Positions 8,838 to 17,367 of a DNA stretch of 64,000 nt are shown here, piece after piece. Under the pieces are notes generated by a model, which ran no database searches, was not told the origin of the DNA, and saw only the letters and a list, made by a program, of their open reading frames with translations. The DNA is from a virus. The stretch is from positions 248,001-312,000 of the IMG/VR virus record IMGVR_UViG_3300017991_000048. The stretch is one strand, 5' to 3'. Position 1 is the stretch's first letter, and each line of letters begins with the position of its first letter. The position numbers were made by a program, and so were the translations under genes.

Positions 8838-10033
8838 CACAAAATTCTTTCAAAATTGTTGTTCCGATCCTTAATGACCGGCATCGTGGCAAAAAGTAAC
8901 TTGCTCTGCACATCACCAATGATCGTAGTTGCTTGTATTGGGTCGAGAGGGGTTGCTGCCTTATCCATATCTGAGGTCGTCGCTGTTACCTGACTAACCG
9001 TTAGAGGCAACGGAATATGAATCTCCCAGTCGGCCTGCATCTGGAGAGAAAGAGAAGCGTTATAAAAGTAATCGTCTCCCGTCTCATCATAAATCTCTTC
9101 TGCCTCACCCCCGATAGAAATGTCAGTGATTTCAATACCTTCGGCTGATAAATCATCACGCTTCTGGCCCCAAAGATACATGACCGTAAGATCTGCGATC
9201 TCTTCCATTTGCATCGGATCTCTTGCGATAGCATCAAGATCAAAAGAAGCGTCAAACCGACCACCGTAAGCTTTGGCCGTCTCAACTCGATCCTCATATA
9301 CTACTACAGCAACCTTATCTCCTTTACGGGCTCGTTTTCCGAAAGCGAGAACAACGCCGCGTAAGGTTGTAAAGTCCGCTGTATTCCACTGGAACTTGAC
9401 CGGCCCCACAGAAGCGACAGCATATCTGTAATCAGCAGTTAGAATCGAGCCCTTGGGGGAACGGTGTAAGAGTTCAATCGCTCCGGTGTTATAATCTACC
9501 CGGTAATGCTCACCCTCAACTAGCCTAAATCTTCGGTTCTCCCATAAGCGTAAGGTTCCTTCGACGGGCTTTTGTTGGAGTTGGGCTTCACTTTCAACTC
9601 CTGATTCAAATCTAAGAACCGGTTCATCATTTACGGTTAACAAGGGGTCAACCATAAACTCCCCTTCAGTTTGTGCGCTGTCCGGAACCTCTAGGATCTC
9701 AATATAATAAATGCCAGGAGGGATGGGCATTTTCCCTCCATTCTTCTTTACACAAGCCAAGTCCTCTGTGACCCATTCTAACGGATGGGCGGGAGCCCCT
9801 ACATAAGCTAACATTACGTGGCTCATTACCACCCCTATAAAGTTATCAGCGGATAGCTGAACCTTATTGGCGCTGGAACCCTTAACAACAATCCCAAACT
9901 GAGGGCGCTCTTCAAAAGCATACCGGTTTTGAATATACGGTGCTACTTTTTCATAAATTGGATGGTTGGCAAAACTGTCTTTCAGTTCTAGTACGAGCCG
10001 ACGCTTAAGCGCTTGCAGTAGATAGTAGTACAT
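8837..10033 (-). CDS. Tail/baseplate-type structural protein
   Basis: A 398-residue protein. Its N-terminus is helical (YYYLLQALKRRLVLELKDSF), followed by beta-rich segments (PQFGIVVKGSSANKVQLSADNFIG, GTLRLWENRRFRLVEGEHYRVDYNTGAIELL). The acidic latter half ends with MPVIKDRNNNFERIL. No enzymatic motifs. Position directly between the ATPase-like gene and the sheath gene (stop/start overlaps on both sides) suggests a conserved tail-assembly or baseplate component. I do not recognise a named family. Confidence 0.7.
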   Translation of the reverse strand: MYYYLLQALKRRLVLELKDSFANHPIYEKVAPYIQNRYAFEERPQFGIVVKGSSANKVQLSADNFIGVVMSHVMLAYVGAPAHPLEWVTEDLACVKKNGGKMPIPPGIYYIEILEVPDSAQTEGEFMVDPLLTVNDEPVLRFESGVESEAQLQQKPVEGTLRLWENRRFRLVEGEHYRVDYNTGAIELLHRSPKGSILTADYRYAVASVGPVKFQWNTADFTTLRGVVLAFGKRARKGDKVAVVVYEDRVETAKAYGGRFDASFDLDAIARDPMQMEEIADLTVMYLWGQKRDDLSAEGIEITDISIGGEAEEIYDETGDDYFYNASLSLQMQADWEIHIPLPLTVSQVTATTSDMDKAATPLDPIQATTIIGDVQSKLLFATMPVIKDRNNNFERIL

Positions 10034-11103
10034 TACCCCGCATGTTCTTCCATTGCGAGAACCAATAGCCCTTCGGCCACAGCCGTCATCGGGTCTTTGG
10101 CAGCACGGACTTCACTAATCTCAATAGGGAAGCCGCGTTTCTTGATAGCCTCAAATTCCTCGATGAAAACCTCTATAAAACCAGTCGCCCGACTCGTCCC
10201 ACCGGAGATTATGAAGGGAATAGGATGAGGCAGATCAATGGACGCCTGTACCTTCCTAAATTGAACAGCTATGTTCTCCAGACAGTATTTGATCAGCGCC
10301 CGGACGTATAAAGCAATAGCCTCTTCTTCACGGCTTTTCGCATTGGCAAGATTGATGCCCTTTTCCTTCACAGCACACATTCTAGCCGCTGTTGAACCTA
10401 TGGCTTTCGCAGCCTGTGTGTCTACCCAATCGCCACATCTGGCACACGCAAAATCTAACCCCTTAACAGTCTGATATGCGAGTGCGATGTTCATCATCCC
10501 ACTACCGAAAGAAGCGGCAAGACCAGAGAAATTCTCCTTCACACACTGGGAGTAAACAATAGCCATAGCCTCATTCATAGGATGGGGCGTGTAGCCCAAT
10601 TCCGTAAGAATCTTACGGAATACCTCCGTGTGGTAGATAATGTCCTGAGCCACATCGTCCACAGGAGCCGCTGGAACACTGTAGAAACAATGCTCTTTGG
10701 GTGCTACCGGCTTGCCCAGAACATTCTCAATCAAAAGACTTAGAATCTGCTGTGCATCTAACTCAGCCGCCGATATTACGCCATGACTCAAAGGGCGGCG
10801 GACTTCACGCTTGAACAAGTTGGCCATGTTAAGGGCGGCATCTCCCAGAACAACAAGAGATCCTTCCCTTTCCACATAGTCCACTTTGGACAAGCGTAAT
10901 GTTTTCTTAGACTCAATATCCAGGTCTATGAAAACATCTCGAATGCGCTTGGTTTCAACTTGACTGCCATCTCCCGTCTGACGGGCCGACACCAAGTTCA
11001 TGGTTCCTAAGTCTAGCCCACAACCGGCTGGTTTTGCAGCTTGGGGTTGAGGCGGTTGAGCTTGATTTGCCGGTGGCGTCTGATCTGGTGTTTGATTTCC
11101 CAT
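10033..11103 (-). CDS. Actin/Hsp70-fold ATPase (MreB/ParM-like)
   Basis: The 356-residue protein begins with a Pro/Gln-rich tail (to about 28) and then shows the actin-superfamily nucleotide pocket: phosphate-1 GLDLGTMNLVSA, a middle PAAPVDD segment followed by NEAMAIVYSQ, phosphate-2 LAASFGSGMMNIAL, and the adenosine motif FIISGGTSRATGF. A CARCGDW segment holds a Cys pair. These proteins hydrolyse ATP and either polymerise (ParM, MreB) or act as chaperones (Hsp70). Here it lies inside a tail gene operon, overlapping the next gene by a TAATG. A chaperone or assembly role is as likely as a cytoskeletal one. It is preceded by a structured leader RNA. Confidence 0.8.
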   Translation of the reverse strand: MGNQTPDQTPPANQAQPPQPQAAKPAGCGLDLGTMNLVSARQTGDGSQVETKRIRDVFIDLDIESKKTLRLSKVDYVEREGSLVVLGDAALNMANLFKREVRRPLSHGVISAAELDAQQILSLLIENVLGKPVAPKEHCFYSVPAAPVDDVAQDIIYHTEVFRKILTELGYTPHPMNEAMAIVYSQCVKENFSGLAASFGSGMMNIALAYQTVKGLDFACARCGDWVDTQAAKAIGSTAARMCAVKEKGINLANAKSREEEAIALYVRALIKYCLENIAVQFRKVQASIDLPHPIPFIISGGTSRATGFIEVFIEEFEAIKKRGFPIEISEVRAAKDPMTAVAEGLLVLAMEEHAG

Positions 11104-11137
11104 CTAGTTCTCCATTTGATCTTAGCCCTTTACAGGG

Positions 11138-11192
11138 AGAAGCCCACGCACAGCCTCGTGCTCGCACTACAAGAGCACAAGCGTGGACTTCT
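11138..11192 (-). promoter_or_regulatory. Structured leader: long imperfect hairpin
   Basis: Three nested complementary blocks form one stem: 11138-11142 with 11188-11192, 11144-11149 with 11181-11186 (CCACGC/GCGTGG), and 11158-11163 with 11173-11178 (GTGCTC/GAGCAC), closing a 9-nt loop. It lies in the 112-bp gap 35 nt upstream of the ATPase-like gene. A further short CCCT/AGGG hairpin lies nearer the start codon. There is no U-run, so it is not a classical terminator. It could be an RNase processing site, a translational control element or a protein-binding element. Confidence 0.5.
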
Positions 11193-11215
11193 AACAACCT
11201 ACACCGCTTTTACGA

Positions 11216-11476
11216 CTATTCCTTATCGGCTTCCTCTCCGCTGTCTTCCTTCAACGCTTTACCCACCTGGGCTGGCGTGAACCGGACCGGAAGGGTCGTA
11301 AAAGGCTTCCCAGTGAAAGGCGACTTGATTGGCCTTACCTTCTTGTCGAGATAGAAGATATTGCCCTCAGGATCTGTGTACTTCCACAGAAAGGTCTGCG
11401 CTCCCTCTTTCTCAACGGCAGTTCTTTCTGCAATCTCAGTTGCCTGAGTCAATAAACTAGCTTGTCTTGGATGCAT
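11216..11476 (-). CDS. Small structural-module protein
   Basis: An 86-residue protein starting MHPRQASLLTQATEIAERTA. The central segment is beta-like (FLWKYTDPEGNIFYLDKKVRPIKSPFTGKPF) and the tail is acidic. AAAGGAG precedes the ATG. No family is recognised. It lies between two tail-module genes and is followed by a 112-bp structured gap, so it may close one transcriptional sub-unit. Confidence 0.65.
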   Translation of the reverse strand: MHPRQASLLTQATEIAERTAVEKEGAQTFLWKYTDPEGNIFYLDKKVRPIKSPFTGKPFTTLPVRFTPAQVGKALKEDSGEEADKE

Positions 11477-11520
11477 GAGAAAAACTCCTTTCCTCTGGTG
11501 TTATATCAAGAAAACATTAT

Positions 11521-12123
11521 TTAAGATTCTTTCGGGTTCTTCCCACTTTTCTTCAATTTACGTAGCTGGCTGGCTGCCTCAGCCGCCTCAGACGGGACAG
11601 ACTCAGCCTTGATGTCAATTCGAGCTTCCACATCCTCCGGGTGAATCTTATCCGGGAGAAACATCGGGGCCTCTCCGTCTACTTTCTCAGAATCATCCTG
11701 TGCAAAAGCAGCCTGACCCACAGGCACCATAATCTGAGTCTGGTTCTGTAATGCTGATAGAATCTCATCCAGCTTCTGGGCCGTTTGTGAGTCATCCTGC
11801 TTTTCCCGTAATACTTTATTTTCTGCTTCCAGGGCTTTCAATCGCGTTGAAAGCCCACGAACCTGAGCTTCTAGTTGCTCAACTTCATAACTGTTGTTGT
11901 CCGAAGTTGGAACAAATTGAGGCGGAGGGGCGGCTGTAGGCAACTGAAAAAGGCACTTTTGGTTTATGGCTCGCCACAGATCCTTGGATTGGACAGCCAA
12001 ATGCCCTGGTATAATAACCTGCACCCCGTGTGGTACATCCCGCCCTATATCCTCGATCACATGCGTACCGACAACCAAGCCAATGACCCGGATATCCCCC
12101 TGTCTAGACCCTCGTATAACCAT
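11521..12123 (-). CDS. Coiled-coil protein of the tail module
   Basis: ATG 12123 (GGAG 10 nt upstream) is preferred over an earlier start at 12165, whose extra residues are an unlikely Trp/Leu stretch. The 200-residue product has a compact N-terminal domain (GDIRVIGLVVGTHVIEDIGRDVPHG), a coiled coil (YEVEQLEAQVRGLSTRLKALEAENKVLRE), and an acidic, lysine-ending tail. The family is unknown. It follows the gene at 12162-12662 by 38 nt. Confidence 0.65.
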   Translation of the reverse strand: MVIRGSRQGDIRVIGLVVGTHVIEDIGRDVPHGVQVIIPGHLAVQSKDLWRAINQKCLFQLPTAAPPPQFVPTSDNNSYEVEQLEAQVRGLSTRLKALEAENKVLREKQDDSQTAQKLDEILSALQNQTQIMVPVGQAAFAQDDSEKVDGEAPMFLPDKIHPEDVEARIDIKAESVPSEAAEAASQLRKLKKSGKNPKES

Positions 12124-12161
12124 CTTTGTTCTTCTCCACAACCAAATGAGCCACAGCATAG

Positions 12162-12662
12162 TCACCTAGTAAAAGCAGCCCGTACCTGTTTCCGTACCTC
12201 TTTTTCGAATTTGGTCTTCAAAAACGCCCGTGATTCCTTCTTGGCCTTTTCTATAAAGTCTGATGGCCGTCTTCCAGGGTGTATCCATCTGCCGTCTTGC
12301 ATGGATTTAGCTGTCGCACTTCGGAAAATAATCTCCCCGCGCTCAGTCACAATCGGAATGGGCCGTCTTGCTTTGGTGAGCCACGTCATCTGCTCTGCTT
12401 TCTGACCCTTGACCAAAGGAGCAAAAGCCGGGTGCAACGCGACAATACGTAAACTGGAAGGCTTGACTTCGATCTTAAGAGCCTTGGACAAGGCTCTCTT
12501 TGCCCGGTCTGAAAAGGTTGTCTGCTTCAGCTTTGACCGAACCCTACGCAAAAGATCTCTCTTGGAGTGCTTTAGAAATACACTGACATCCCTGTCTCCA
12601 GGCAGTTCGCCTGGAAGCAACGGCTTAAGATAGACACGAGAGGCTATGAAGGGTTTGGCCAT
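12162..12662 (-). CDS. Basic structural protein of the tail module
   Basis: The 166-residue protein is strongly basic. A helical first half (FLKHSKRDLLRRVRSKLKQ, FSDRAKRALSKALKIEVK) is followed by a conserved-looking core (MTWLTKARRPIPIV, then GEIIFRSATAKSMQDGRWIHPGRRPSDFIEKA) and a helical end. The composition and position fit a small tail-completion or baseplate component seen in many phages, but I cannot name the family. It starts 2 nt before the end of the intein-containing gene is cleared, so the two are translationally linked. Confidence 0.65.
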   Translation of the reverse strand: MAKPFIASRVYLKPLLPGELPGDRDVSVFLKHSKRDLLRRVRSKLKQTTFSDRAKRALSKALKIEVKPSSLRIVALHPAFAPLVKGQKAEQMTWLTKARRPIPIVTERGEIIFRSATAKSMQDGRWIHPGRRPSDFIEKAKKESRAFLKTKFEKEVRKQVRAAFTR

Positions 12663-12663
12663 G

Positions 12664-15297
12664 TCAGAACTCGATATTTTCCCATACCGGTGTTCGGCCT
12701 CTCAACTCACGCTCATCAGGTATGTTAGGTTTCTCGGTCGGTTCAGCCCTGGCTTCCTGTTCCGGGCCACGGGGCTTGAACTGCACTGCCTCGTATTTAA
12801 CAGGATTGCCCACCATTACTTGGTATCGAATATCTTTCTCATCCAGATGCCCGATATTGAAATGCTGCTGCAACACCATGCCTCTGTTACTTGGGAATCT
12901 AACTGCCCCTATCGAATATCGCATTCCGTTAATTTTCACCAAAAAGTCGCGCTGAGACAGGATAGGCGTAGGTCCAGTCCATACCTCATACATATGCTCT
13001 AAAGTACGACCTGTGTCCTTTTGCGTGATTCTCCGCTCTGCGTCGTCCGGGGCTATCATAGCGTCGTAAGGGCCTTCATATCCCCCTAAGATTCCCGTTC
13101 CATAACAATTATGCACCACAATCCCTTGGACAACATAAGTGTGCTCCCCCTCCACCTCTAAGTTATAGACAACCCCCTCATAAGGGACTGTATGAATGTC
13201 TCTTATCTTTGCTAACCCGTCCCGTTCAAATTTCCATCTACCTTTTCTAAAGGCATGATGGAAATTTTCATCTTCCCAATTAACACAATAAGCCAGTTTG
13301 CGAGGGTTACCTTTAGGAGTCAAACTTGCACTACGTTGATGGCGGACTAAAGGCTGCTTACCTAAACGATGGCAAATTTCTGTGAGTTGAAGAGCGAGTA
13401 CTTCGGAGGTTTGGGTTACCTCACTGCCAGCTTTCCACCCATCTCCATCATATATACCTTGGAGAAGCCACTTTTGTTTTTCTGGCGGCAACCACATAAG
13501 TTCTTCTGGGATTCGTTTCTGATCACAACGACCACCAAGCCAAGCGGGGAACCACTCCGATAAATGAGAGCCGTTCACACTAACAACTGCCCTAAAACCA
13601 GGCCCCAAGGTGATAGAAGCGGTGTAACCATACTTCTCAAAGTAAACTTTAACTCTGTTCTGAAACTCTACCTCGTCAGCGTGTAAAGCAAAAGTAATAC
13701 TTCGTGCGGCAGCCGAACCCTCAGCTATATATAGGCCAACCACCCACAAAAAATCTTCATCCACTTCAAATCTGACGTCTCCTTGTCGCGCTGGCCCGAA
13801 CTTAGCTGTTTTACGACAGCTTTGAGGCACCTCAACATATTCTAAATCTTCAATAATTCTAGGGTACTGCGCGACAAGCCAGCCGTGCTCTTCTAGCTCG
13901 TTTGCTGGCACCCACTCTAAAGAATGTGCTTTCTTATGCTCAAGACGATACGCCTGCACAATTTGCTTAGCCTCTGTTTCGTTTTCAAATGTTCCAAGAC
14001 TAATTCGCTTACCCTTATACCCGGAGCCAACTCTGGCCCACCAGCGACCACTAGGTAGCCGCCGTACTCCTGGTCCCTGCCCTTCGACACCCCGAATAAT
14101 ATCACCTTTTTTCAGAAGACGCCCACACGTCTTTGGACCACAACGTGAAACATTATGATGGCCTACAAGCGCACGAAAAGGATGATTAGGGGTAGCTAAA
14201 AGAGGACTGGTCGAGACTGCTGATGTAATGGAAACTAGGTCACCTGAAAACGGGGTTTCAAAAAGGCGCGTTACTTTTTGAAAAGATCCGTCTGATGACA
14301 AAACACGATCTCCAACACTAATGTCTTTAATAAAACGATAACCTCGTTCAGTTCTTACTAAAGTTTCAGGTGTAAAGCATACATGGCAATCGTTGACAGG
14401 CTGATGGTAAAGCTCTTCCCCAATACAAACACACGGAAGCCCCACCTCTTTACGAATGAAAAGCTTTACTCTCTCGCCGCCTTGTTCCAGAATCCATCGG
14501 TTTCTTCGCACCGCCTCTCGCCAGATATAATCCAGCTTTTCAATCTCCATCGAACTCGTGGCTACAGCTTCTTCAATCGGAGTCTCGATCAAGTGCTCGC
14601 ACCGGACCTTGCTCAAATCACAATCAATGGGCACCGCCACAGTTGTTACACGGTAAAAGACCCTTTGGCCCAAATCGGTCTTTAGAAGCGACCGGTTTCT
14701 GCGATATGTAACCGTCACTACACTATCGGGACCGGGCACCAAGGACGGGTCTAATGTCTGGGACTCGACATTTGCATAAATGTAAGGGTCAATTTCAACT
14801 TCCCCGGAAAACCCGTCCACCCGTAAAGGTTTGACCGTAACATCGTCAATTCTGACCCATACATCGGACGGAAGATTGGCGACCACCGCCTGGGAACCCT
14901 CTTTGACAATGGGACAATGTAATGTCTTGAAAACCCAACGTGGCGCAGCGGCTCCAGCGGCGGACCCACATTCATCTCTCATAACAAAGCGGTCGGAGAC
15001 ATCCTCATCGATTATGAGTTCGTTGTCTGTCCGGTCCCGCCAAAACGTCGTACAAGCCAACGTGTCAGTGATCCGGTGAAAGGGGCCGAACTCTGAATCA
15101 AACGACCGGTAGATATTAACACCCAAAATCCTGTACTCACTGTTCAGAGCCAGAATTGCAGGATTGTCCCACCTGAGATCGAAAACCCCCGGTTGATAGC
15201 CGCTGGTCAGGAACAAGTTAAGGGGCGGCAATGGCCATGGAGTCTTGGTGTACTCCAGGTCCATAATATTTCGATCACGATTAGTCGCGTAAGGCAT
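12664..15297 (-). CDS. Baseplate/tail structural protein interrupted by an intein
   Basis: The 877-residue precursor has an N-extein (1-306), an intein (307-730) and a C-extein (731-877). Removing the intein leaves a mature protein of about 453 residues. The N-extein begins with a fibronectin-like beta segment (YQPGVFDLRWDNPAILALNSEYRILGVNIYRS) and continues as structural beta domains. The splice junction CHV|CYGTG rebuilds a CxxCxGxG zinc-knuckle preceded by CVC. Inteins usually sit in the most conserved motif of the host protein, so this knuckle is probably important. The start could also be the internal ATG at 15264; neither has a good Shine-Dalgarno. Confidence 0.82.
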   Translation of the reverse strand: MPYATNRDRNIMDLEYTKTPWPLPPLNLFLTSGYQPGVFDLRWDNPAILALNSEYRILGVNIYRSFDSEFGPFHRITDTLACTTFWRDRTDNELIIDEDVSDRFVMRDECGSAAGAAAPRWVFKTLHCPIVKEGSQAVVANLPSDVWVRIDDVTVKPLRVDGFSGEVEIDPYIYANVESQTLDPSLVPGPDSVVTVTYRRNRSLLKTDLGQRVFYRVTTVAVPIDCDLSKVRCEHLIETPIEEAVATSSMEIEKLDYIWREAVRRNRWILEQGGERVKLFIRKEVGLPCVCIGEELYHQPVNDCHVCFTPETLVRTERGYRFIKDISVGDRVLSSDGSFQKVTRLFETPFSGDLVSITSAVSTSPLLATPNHPFRALVGHHNVSRCGPKTCGRLLKKGDIIRGVEGQGPGVRRLPSGRWWARVGSGYKGKRISLGTFENETEAKQIVQAYRLEHKKAHSLEWVPANELEEHGWLVAQYPRIIEDLEYVEVPQSCRKTAKFGPARQGDVRFEVDEDFLWVVGLYIAEGSAAARSITFALHADEVEFQNRVKVYFEKYGYTASITLGPGFRAVVSVNGSHLSEWFPAWLGGRCDQKRIPEELMWLPPEKQKWLLQGIYDGDGWKAGSEVTQTSEVLALQLTEICHRLGKQPLVRHQRSASLTPKGNPRKLAYCVNWEDENFHHAFRKGRWKFERDGLAKIRDIHTVPYEGVVYNLEVEGEHTYVVQGIVVHNCYGTGILGGYEGPYDAMIAPDDAERRITQKDTGRTLEHMYEVWTGPTPILSQRDFLVKINGMRYSIGAVRFPSNRGMVLQQHFNIGHLDEKDIRYQVMVGNPVKYEAVQFKPRGPEQEARAEPTEKPNIPDERELRGRTPVWENIEF
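13108..14379 (-). mobile_element. LAGLIDADG-type intein (424 residues)
   Basis: The intein starts at Cys 307 of the precursor (CFTPETLVRTERG, block A). Block B is TPNHPF. The homing endonuclease carries two LAGLIDADG-type motifs, VVGLYIAEGS and LLQGIYDGDGW. Block F reads VYNLEVEGEHTYV, and block G ends VVHN, followed by Cys as the +1 extein residue. All splicing residues are present (Cys1, the block B His, terminal His-Asn, +1 Cys), so it should splice. Both endonuclease acidic residues (E and D in the motifs) remain, so it may still be active in homing. Confidence 0.93.
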
Positions 15298-15330
15298 GTG
15301 GTAAACCCCTACACTAGAGTCTTACCACAA

Positions 15331-15357
15331 GAAAAAGCGCTACGCTGGCGGCTTTTC
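15331..15357 (-). terminator. Weak terminator-like hairpin
   Basis: On the minus strand AGAAAAGC pairs with GCTTTTTCT (one bulged A) around a GC-rich loop, just past the end of the gene at 15340-15666 and before the intein-containing gene. The stem is A/U-rich, so it may only attenuate. Confidence 0.3.
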
Positions 15358-15666
15358 TGGTGGCTCTGGCGGCGACAGGAGTCTCAAAACACCCGTTTTG
15401 GAATCGATCTCTACCTGTGTGAGCGGAGATAACCCACGTTCTACAAGAACCTGCTCGAACAGGCGCTTTCTCTGCTCGCTCGCCGTGTGCGCTGCTGAGA
15501 GTAGGCGCACACGGTTCTCTTCCTGGTTCAAAAGCTGCAAAGCAACGGCAACCCGCGCATCCTCCAACTCCGTAAATCGTGCCAAAATATCAGGCGGGAC
15601 CGGATCATCCGGGGTAAGCTTTCTCGGCTTTTCGGGCTCACTTGTATCTTTATTTTCATCGACCAT
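15340..15666 (-). CDS. Small coiled-coil protein
   Basis: A 108-residue protein with acidic, proline-rich ends and a central amphipathic helix (ILARFTELEDARVAVALQLLNQEENRVRLLSAAHTASEQRKRLFEQVLVERG). No family is recognised. The shape (helix flanked by disordered ends) resembles small assembly proteins. It follows the gene at 15684-15905 closely in the tail module. Confidence 0.6.
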   Translation of the reverse strand: MVDENKDTSEPEKPRKLTPDDPVPPDILARFTELEDARVAVALQLLNQEENRVRLLSAAHTASEQRKRLFEQVLVERGLSPLTQVEIDSKTGVLRLLSPPEPPEKPPA

Positions 15667-15683
15667 GCGGGTGCCTACACCAG

Positions 15684-15905
15684 TTAATAGATTTTGACAC
15701 CGTTACCCATTACAATTAGACGGTAATCGGACCCAAACGCCTTTTTTAACTCCCACTCCAGAGCTTCCACTTCACGCAAGACCTCATCGAACTCTTCATC
15801 CAATAGAGGCTTTTGAGGGGGATGTGTACGCTCTCTGACCTTATTAATTCTTCGGAGAGTGGGCACATATGCTGTCTTGGACGTGCGTTTGTATGAATAA
15901 TCCAT
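15684..15905 (-). CDS. Small tagged protein (MDYSYKRTSKTA)
   Basis: This 73-residue protein begins MDYSYKRTSKTAYVP, close to the MYSYDHRKTAYRP start of the gene at 52022-52651 and hence part of the YDRR tag class ending in KTA. The rest is basic and then acidic helix (LDEEFDEVLREVEALEWELKKAFG). AAGGAG lies before the ATG. No family is recognised. Confidence 0.65.
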   Translation of the reverse strand: MDYSYKRTSKTAYVPTLRRINKVRERTHPPQKPLLDEEFDEVLREVEALEWELKKAFGSDYRLIVMGNGVKIY

Positions 15906-15915
15906 ACGATTCTCC

Positions 15916-17367
15916 TTACGTTACAGCGTTCACGAACTCTGATAATGCTTTTCGATACTTTCCGGGAGCGCTTCGCTTGAGTGCTTTGAAAAACTCACTG
16001 GGCTTCATTTTGTCCACAGCGGCGTAACCACCGAAAGCCTTCATCCTCTCATGCCAATCCCTGGTATGAAGATCAGGGTATGGAATTGTCCCGGTGAATA
16101 ACTTGATCGCAGTCCTATATTCCAGGGGTGGGTTTAGCTCTTCCCCTCGATCCTTGCGCTCCTTCTGATCTTTACGATGTGCCTCTTCAGCCCACTTCCA
16201 ACGGGTCTTGAATTTCTCAATCGAATCAGCCAGACGAGTATAAAATTCAAAATCGTCCAGGGCATGTATATCCACCTGTTGAACACGAAGCCCCTGTTCT
16301 CTTAACTTTCTTTGTAACTTTTTGACTTCAGGATTGTCCTCCCGCCATAATGGGTGTCCAGGTCTTAACTCTTGCTGAAACTCCGGGGTCTGAATCTTAC
16401 GAGAAGGGAAACCAGGGCGGCGTCCACGCAACCCTGGCTGCATAACTATATTACGATCAACAACGAAAGCTAAATAACTCTGGGCGAAATGTTGTAACTC
16501 ATGTCGTAAAGAATTGCCGAGACCCTCAAGACCCTCCCACCGGAGAGTGTGCGGAATAATAATAGTTAGAATCCTTTGTCGCTCCTGCCAAGACGCCTTT
16601 ACGCCTTCAATTGGCTTGGTTGTGAGTTTTACCTTTATGCTTCGCCAGTCTTTGGTCCTGATTCTCTCAATTGACTCCTCCATGTTCTTGATGAGGTCTC
16701 TACGAAACTCTACCATTCCGGGCTTATCTGGCTGCTCAGGTTTCTGGCTAAAGAACTCTATAGCCTCTTGCTGCTCTTTGACAAACTCGTCTATCTGCCT
16801 CTGAAATCTTCTCTCCAAATCCTTTGAATTGTATCTCCACCCTTTAAGATCGACAGGAAACTCCTTTACGGCCTCATCGCCCTTGAGCGAAACACCGGGC
16901 TGAACTCTCTTTTTGATGTCCGCTATCTCTCTTTGAATTCCAGCTATATCTCGCCTTTGACGCTCGTAATGGTTGTCGATACGCTCTTTGAAATACTCAT
17001 ATCTATTATCCGCTCGTTCTTGAAGCTCCTTCTGCTTTTCTGGGGTCATCTTTTGAAACAAACGAACACTATCACGTTCGCCGGGATGCCCAAAGGCCCA
17101 CGACAATTTATAAAATTCCTTATAAGACTTCCACGTTGGATTGGCTTTATACTCTTTGGCCGCTTCAAGAAGGTCTGCTAAAGTCTTGTCATAGTCATCT
17201 TTCTGCTTCCGACCCTCAAGATTTGACTGAGCCTTTTTAAGCTCGTGATCTGACACCACTGCCACCACCCAATCATAGATCTCTTTGTACATCGCTGGCG
17301 GGGCTTCTAATATCCCGGCAGTCCGTAAGGATACGCCTCTGCGATCGTAGGTGTACGGTTCAATCAT
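15916..17367 (-). CDS. HEXXH metallopeptidase-like protein, tagged
   Basis: The 483-residue protein starts MIEPYTYDRRGVSLRTAG, the YDRR-type tag. Residues about 40-240 are charged helices and coiled coil (NRYEYFKERIDNHYERQRRDIAGIQREI). Near residue 290 it has LRHELQHFAQSY, a zinc-metallopeptidase HEXXH motif whose two His and Glu are intact. A third ligand is not obvious; candidates are Asp/His residues in VDIHALDDFEFY. Phage proteins of this kind may process virion parts or act on the host after injection. The start codon lies inside the last codons of the upstream homing endonuclease gene, so that insertion may have changed how it is translated. Confidence 0.68.
   Translation of the reverse strand: MIEPYTYDRRGVSLRTAGILEAPPAMYKEIYDWVVAVVSDHELKKAQSNLEGRKQKDDYDKTLADLLEAAKEYKANPTWKSYKEFYKLSWAFGHPGERDSVRLFQKMTPEKQKELQERADNRYEYFKERIDNHYERQRRDIAGIQREIADIKKRVQPGVSLKGDEAVKEFPVDLKGWRYNSKDLERRFQRQIDEFVKEQQEAIEFFSQKPEQPDKPGMVEFRRDLIKNMEESIERIRTKDWRSIKVKLTTKPIEGVKASWQERQRILTIIIPHTLRWEGLEGLGNSLRHELQHFAQSYLAFVVDRNIVMQPGLRGRRPGFPSRKIQTPEFQQELRPGHPLWREDNPEVKKLQRKLREQGLRVQQVDIHALDDFEFYTRLADSIEKFKTRWKWAEEAHRKDQKERKDRGEELNPPLEYRTAIKLFTGTIPYPDLHTRDWHERMKAFGGYAAVDKMKPSEFFKALKRSAPGKYRKALSEFVNAVT

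Noticed and set aside
10955-11197. 80-codon minus-strand frame over the start of the ATPase-like gene
   Set aside because: Different frame from the ATPase, no RBS, and it runs through the structured leader.
14141-14153. Second parS-like match (ACGTGAAAC half-site)
   Set aside because: Only one half matches and it lies in the intein coding sequence; likely chance.
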